17,534 nucleotides of DNA from Acetobacteraceae bacterium (lineage in GTDB: Bacteria > Pseudomonadota > Alphaproteobacteria > Acetobacterales > Acetobacteraceae): NCBI GenBank assembly GCA_947478535.1, contig CANJXD010000059.1, positions 1 through 17,534 on the forward strand. The letters are read 5' to 3'. Below the pieces are notes generated by a model. It searched no databases. It worked only from the letters and a program-made list of their open reading frames with translations, and was not told the DNA's origin. Positions 14,917 through 17,534 of this stretch are shown piece after piece (position 1 is the stretch's first letter; each line of letters starts with the position of its first letter). Position numbers and translations under genes: made by a program.

Positions 14917-15780
14917 TCAATGCATCATCAGCACGGGCATGGCCGCCCCACCCAATACGCTGCGGGTGAAGCCGCCGAACACCATCTCGCGCAGCTCGCC
15001 ATGGCCATATCCGCCCATCACCAGCAGGCTGGCGCGCGCCTCAGCCGCCGCCGCGAGCAGCGCCTCCACCGGCGCGGCATCGCCGACCGGCACGCGCCAG
15101 GCGCTGACCTGCGCGTTGTGGCGCAGCAATGTCGCCACCAGTCGGTCTCGGGAGGCGCCGCTGTCATCCCAGGGCGGGCTGTCGGGCGCGGCCTCCTCGC
15201 CAACGGTCATCACCACCACGCGGCCGGCGCGGGCGATGAAGGGCATCGCGGCGCCCACAGCACGTGCCGCCTCTGCCGTGTCCTTCCAGGCGATGACAAT
15301 GGTGTCCAGCAGCGCCGTCGGACAGCGCTTGCCGGCGATCAGCAAGGGTCGGCCGATACCGCCCAGCACCGCCTGCAAGCGCCCAAGCGCCACCGCCTCG
15401 CTACCCCGCGCACGGCCCAGCACGACAAGGTCGACGGTGCGCCCATGCTCGACGAGGCGGGTAGCCTCATCGCCGGTCTCGACGGTCAGCGAGGCCGTGA
15501 CCAGGCCCAGCCTCGGGGCCGCGGAGAAGCGACCGAAGGCGGCGCGCGCCGCAGCCTCCGCAACCTTGTCGTCGTGCTCGATCGTCTCCATCAGCAGGCT
15601 GACGCCATAGCCGCCATCCATGGCGTCGCCGGCCATGCCAGCCGCCGCGGTTACCGGGTCCTGCCGCACATGCAGGAAGCCGAGATGCGCCGTCGTCCCG
15701 AGGCTGGCGGCAAGCGCCGTCTCGAACACCACGGTATCGGCGGCGTCGCCGGTGGCCGGCAGCAGGATTTGCTTGAACAT
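14917..15780 (-). CDS. Tandem universal stress protein (two USP domains)
   Basis: The 287-residue product contains two UspA-like domains. The first (residues 1-150, MFKQILLPATGDA start and VVLGRARGSEAVALG) has a degraded nucleotide loop. The second (about 158-287, TIVIAWKDTAEAARAVG) ends with MGGYGHGELREMVFGGFTRS, matching the G-x2-G-x9-G-(S/T) ATP-binding pattern. USPs bind ATP and help cells survive starvation, oxidative or micro-oxic stress. The TGA stop (14917-14919) abuts or overlaps the adaptor start, an unusual physical coupling of a USP to an ABC exporter. A 15-bp element shared with the BON operon lies 92 nt upstream of the ATG. The ribosome site is weak. Confidence 0.92.
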   Translation of the reverse strand: MFKQILLPATGDAADTVVFETALAASLGTTAHLGFLHVRQDPVTAAAGMAGDAMDGGYGVSLLMETIEHDDKVAEAAARAAFGRFSAAPRLGLVTASLTVETGDEATRLVEHGRTVDLVVLGRARGSEAVALGRLQAVLGGIGRPLLIAGKRCPTALLDTIVIAWKDTAEAARAVGAAMPFIARAGRVVVMTVGEEAAPDSPPWDDSGASRDRLVATLLRHNAQVSAWRVPVGDAAPVEALLAAAAEARASLLVMGGYGHGELREMVFGGFTRSVLGGAAMPVLMMH

Positions 15781-15872
15781 GCGTGTCCGATCCGGGGCCG
15801 CGCGCGACGCGGGATCGCACCATCGCGGGCCGAGCCATCACGATACCCCGCGTGATCTTCGGCCGCGTAGCC

Positions 15873-15887
15873 TCGGAAACTACGCAG
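15873..15887 (-). promoter_or_regulatory. 15-bp regulatory element, copy B (upstream of USP operon)
   Basis: Minus strand CTGCGTAGTTTCCGA, identical to copy A. In this copy GCGTAG and CTACGC (plus-strand 15865-15870 and 15880-15885) also form an inverted repeat with a 9-nt centre, of which copy A keeps only one arm. This suggests a two-half-site binding box. The distance to the USP ATG (15780) is 92 nt. The rest of the 15781-16059 gap shows only the hairpin at 15967. Confidence 0.6.
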
Positions 15888-15966
15888 GGCTCGGCGCAAC
15901 TGGTCGGGCGGGCACTTGCCGACCCGATGCTCCAGACCATGTCCCCCCGTCCCGCGATCCCTCCAG

Positions 15967-15989
15967 CCCTACCGGCGATCCCGGCAGGG
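15967..15989 (-). terminator. GC-rich hairpin, possible terminator of the nucleotidase/RTX gene
   Basis: CCCTACCGG (15967-15975) and CCGGCAGGG (15981-15989) pair over 9 positions with one G-T type wobble around a 5-nt loop. It lies about 70 nt beyond the stop of the minus-strand RTX gene. No T-run follows, so it is a candidate only. Confidence 0.35.
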
Positions 15990-16059
15990 TGGCTCACGGT
16001 TGCGCTACCCATGACCCAGGCAACCTGTTGGCCGCCTGGTTCATGTCAACGCATCGGGA

Positions 16060-17534
16060 TCAGAGGATGAAGTCATCAGCCTGCAGGGCAACGATCCCGT
16101 TCAGACGGATGATCATCTCCGCCGCACCGCCATTCCCTTCATCGACGAAGATGACGGTGTTCTGCCCGACCTGGCGCACGCGGACGGAACCGATGCCACC
16201 CCCCGTGAAGGCACCGGCGCCCACGAAGTTCAGCATCTGGTCGCCAGCCGCGATCGCATCGGCGTCGATCGCGGAGAGGTCGATGAGGTCACCATCCGCC
16301 AGCGAGAAGTCGGAGACGCGATCCTGCGCGGTCGAGGCGCTGTCGGAAAGGCTGGTGAAGCGGAAGACATCCGCGCCCGCGCCACCGAACATCACATCGG
16401 CACCGGCACCCCCCTGCAGGGTATCGGCACCCGCTTCGCCGAGCAGGCGGTCGGCACCCTCGCCACCGAGCAGCATGTCCCGGCCAGTGCCGCCCGTCAG
16501 CGCGTCGTTGCCAGCGCCACCATCGAGGCTATCGTCGCCGGCGCCGCCGAAAAGACGGTCATTGCCGCCCTGGCCGAGAAGGGTGTCGTCGCCAACCCCT
16601 CCGAGCAGCCGGTTGGCGCCCGAGTTGCCCTCAAGCGACTTGCCATCGAACACATTATCCGTGGCGCGGGCGTTCAGGTTCTCGATGCGAAGGTCTCCAG
16701 ACGCAGGCGTATCCATCTGGCCATAGGCCTTCGCGGGCGTGCCATGCGCGCTCCGCAGATACTGCTGCAAGGCTTGCTGCTCACCCATCGCGCTCGCCGG
16801 GACGTTCACCGCGGCGGTGAAATCCAACGCCTCGTCGATCGGCGCGCTGAGCGTGCCGTCGGTGAGGAGAAAGCGGAAGTTGGAGGCATTGGCCTTGATG
16901 GGATAGCCGTCCCCACCCTGGGCGTTGAAGCTCAGCGCCACCATGCTGATCGTCGCTGGCGCATCAGTGCTGACAACGCCGTTCTCCACGACACGTGCCA
17001 GGATCTCGCCATTGAGGCCGACCATGGCGACATTCACCACCTTGCTGCCCACGGCATTGTCAGGATCGAAGGAAACCCGCATGCCGCCAATCTGCATGTA
17101 CCCGCCATTCCCGGCCGGAAGCCCGGCCGAGAATTCGAGGATGGCCTTGAGGCCGGCCGCCGTCGTGTCGAACACCATCAGCTTGTTGTCGAAGCGCAGC
17201 GCGTTCTCGATATCGAGCGTCGAGATCGCCCCGGCGGGCTTGCCTGTCAGCGGATTGGCCCCGGGGGCGACCTTCGCGCCGTCCTCGTCGATCGCGCCGA
17301 TCGAGGCGCGGATGCCACCACCGTTCTTGAGCGAGCCGACCATGCCGTCACCCAGGGCGCGCATGGCCTTGAACATGTTCGCATCCGCCGTCAGGTCACC
17401 GAGATTGACTTCCTGCGCGCGGCCGAAGGCGCGATCGCCTTCGAGATAGACGTTCGTATAGCCCCAGACCTTGCTGTCCTTCGCCGAAACCACCGCGCTG
17501 ATCGCATCGGTGATGGCATCCACCTTCGCGCCGA
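16060..17534 (-). CDS. 5'-nucleotidase-family protein with C-terminal RTX repeats, partial (5' end outside window)
   Basis: The frame is open to the right edge; a GTG at 17523 is internal, so the N-terminal metallophosphoesterase half lies outside. The first 290 residues seen are a 5'-nucleotidase C-terminal (substrate-specificity) domain: QEVNLGDLTADANMF, LKNGGGIRASIG, IENALRFDNKLMVF, and NAQGGDGYPI near its end. Next comes an RTX block (16360-16629) with about ten nonapeptides of GGxGxDxLx type, then a serralysin-like C-terminal segment (VFRFTSLSDS, DRVSDFSLADGDLIDLS) and a hydrophobic end (ALQADDFIL). RTX repeats bind calcium and guide type I secretion, so this is probably a secreted nucleotidase/phosphatase that releases phosphate or nucleosides outside the cell. 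No type I exporter for it is identified here; the nearby ABC set is of MacB type. Confidence 0.92.
   Translation of the reverse strand, partial: GAKVDAITDAISAVVSAKDSKVWGYTNVYLEGDRAFGRAQEVNLGDLTADANMFKAMRALGDGMVGSLKNGGGIRASIGAIDEDGAKVAPGANPLTGKPAGAISTLDIENALRFDNKLMVFDTTAAGLKAILEFSAGLPAGNGGYMQIGGMRVSFDPDNAVGSKVVNVAMVGLNGEILARVVENGVVSTDAPATISMVALSFNAQGGDGYPIKANASNFRFLLTDGTLSAPIDEALDFTAAVNVPASAMGEQQALQQYLRSAHGTPAKAYGQMDTPASGDLRIENLNARATDNVFDGKSLEGNSGANRLLGGVGDDTLLGQGGNDRLFGGAGDDSLDGGAGNDALTGGTGRDMLLGGEGADRLLGEAGADTLQGGAGADVMFGGAGADVFRFTSLSDSASTAQDRVSDFSLADGDLIDLSAIDADAIAAGDQMLNFVGAGAFTGGGIGSVRVRQVGQNTVIFVDEGNGGAAEMIIRLNGIVALQADDFIL
16360..16629 (-). repeat. RTX nonapeptide repeat array (about ten 27-nt units)
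   Basis: Consecutive nine-residue units with a GGxGxDxLx pattern (for example GGVGDDTLL, GQGGNDRLF, GGAGDDSLD, GGAGNDALT, GGEGADRLL, GGAGADVMF) lie in the same frame inside the nucleotidase gene. The first unit (GNSGANRLL) and the last (GGAGADVFR) are degenerate, as usual at array edges. Each unit binds calcium through paired Gly-Asp loops forming a parallel beta roll. Confidence 0.93.

Noticed and set aside
15467..16012. 181-codon minus-strand frame reaching into the gap before the USP gene
   Set aside because: It overlaps the USP gene in another frame and covers the shared 15-bp element; the composition is non-coding-like.
15620..16726. 368-codon plus-strand frame with a proline-serine repeat pattern
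   Set aside because: The PAPP-like repetition is the antisense reading of the RTX nonapeptide array, not a real repeat protein.
1..17534. Search for CRISPR arrays, tRNA/rRNA genes, transposases, att sites and phage genes
   Set aside because: No spaced direct repeats, cloverleaf-like segments, DDE or tyrosine/serine recombinase motifs were noticed in reading both strands; the only tandem repeat is the coding RTX array.

Overview
The window is very GC-rich DNA with dense, often overlapping genes and strong G/C bias at third codon positions. The gene families (Bug/TctC solute receptor, FCD-type GntR, DUF35 protein next to a thiolase, RTX-tailed nucleotidase, FixJ-like output domain) suggest an alphaproteobacterium, probably Acetobacteraceae (Roseomonas-like). 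That taxonomic call is inference from style and family content only.

Left part (1-5947): a catabolic neighbourhood. A partial thiolase/lipid-transfer gene and a DUF35 Zn-ribbon/OB-fold gene (+) are followed by a tricarboxylate-type periplasmic receptor (-), an SDR dehydrogenase (+), an FCD-GntR repressor (-), a SnoaL-like dehydratase candidate (+) and a KstD/fumarate-reductase-type FAD dehydrogenase (+). Uptake, alcohol oxidation, dehydration, ring or enone dehydrogenation and CoA-dependent C-C cleavage would fit degradation of a cyclic or terpenoid/steroid-like carboxylate. The GntR gene diverges from the SnoaL-FAD pair, and a palindrome sits on the likely -10 box between them.

Middle part (5869-10620): a broken secreted hydrolase, an MDR oxidoreductase divergent from a LysR regulator with a dyad between them, and a large decayed hybrid sensor. 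The sensor keeps fragments of CheB, a PAS domain, a HisKA domain, a receiver and a FixJ/LuxR-type output domain, but has lost CheR and the kinase ATPase domain.

Right part (10658-15900): two minus-strand operons of stress/export type. One is USP, HlyD-like adaptor, FtsX-like permease and ABC ATPase, joined by stop/start overlaps. The other is a shortened BON protein and a DUF1269-like membrane protein. An identical 15-bp element lies about 90 bp upstream of the first gene of both operons, so they probably form one regulon; the element has a FixJ-like look and a FixJ-type output domain is encoded next door. The window ends with a partial 5'-nucleotidase-family gene carrying RTX repeats (-).

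A recurring oddity is decay by deletion. The hydrolase, the hybrid sensor and the BON protein all look as if segments were cut out of otherwise recognisable genes, and the ABC ATPase has tyrosine in place of its switch histidine. No tRNA, rRNA, CRISPR array, transposase or prophage gene was seen. No gene-free stretch exceeds about 300 bases.
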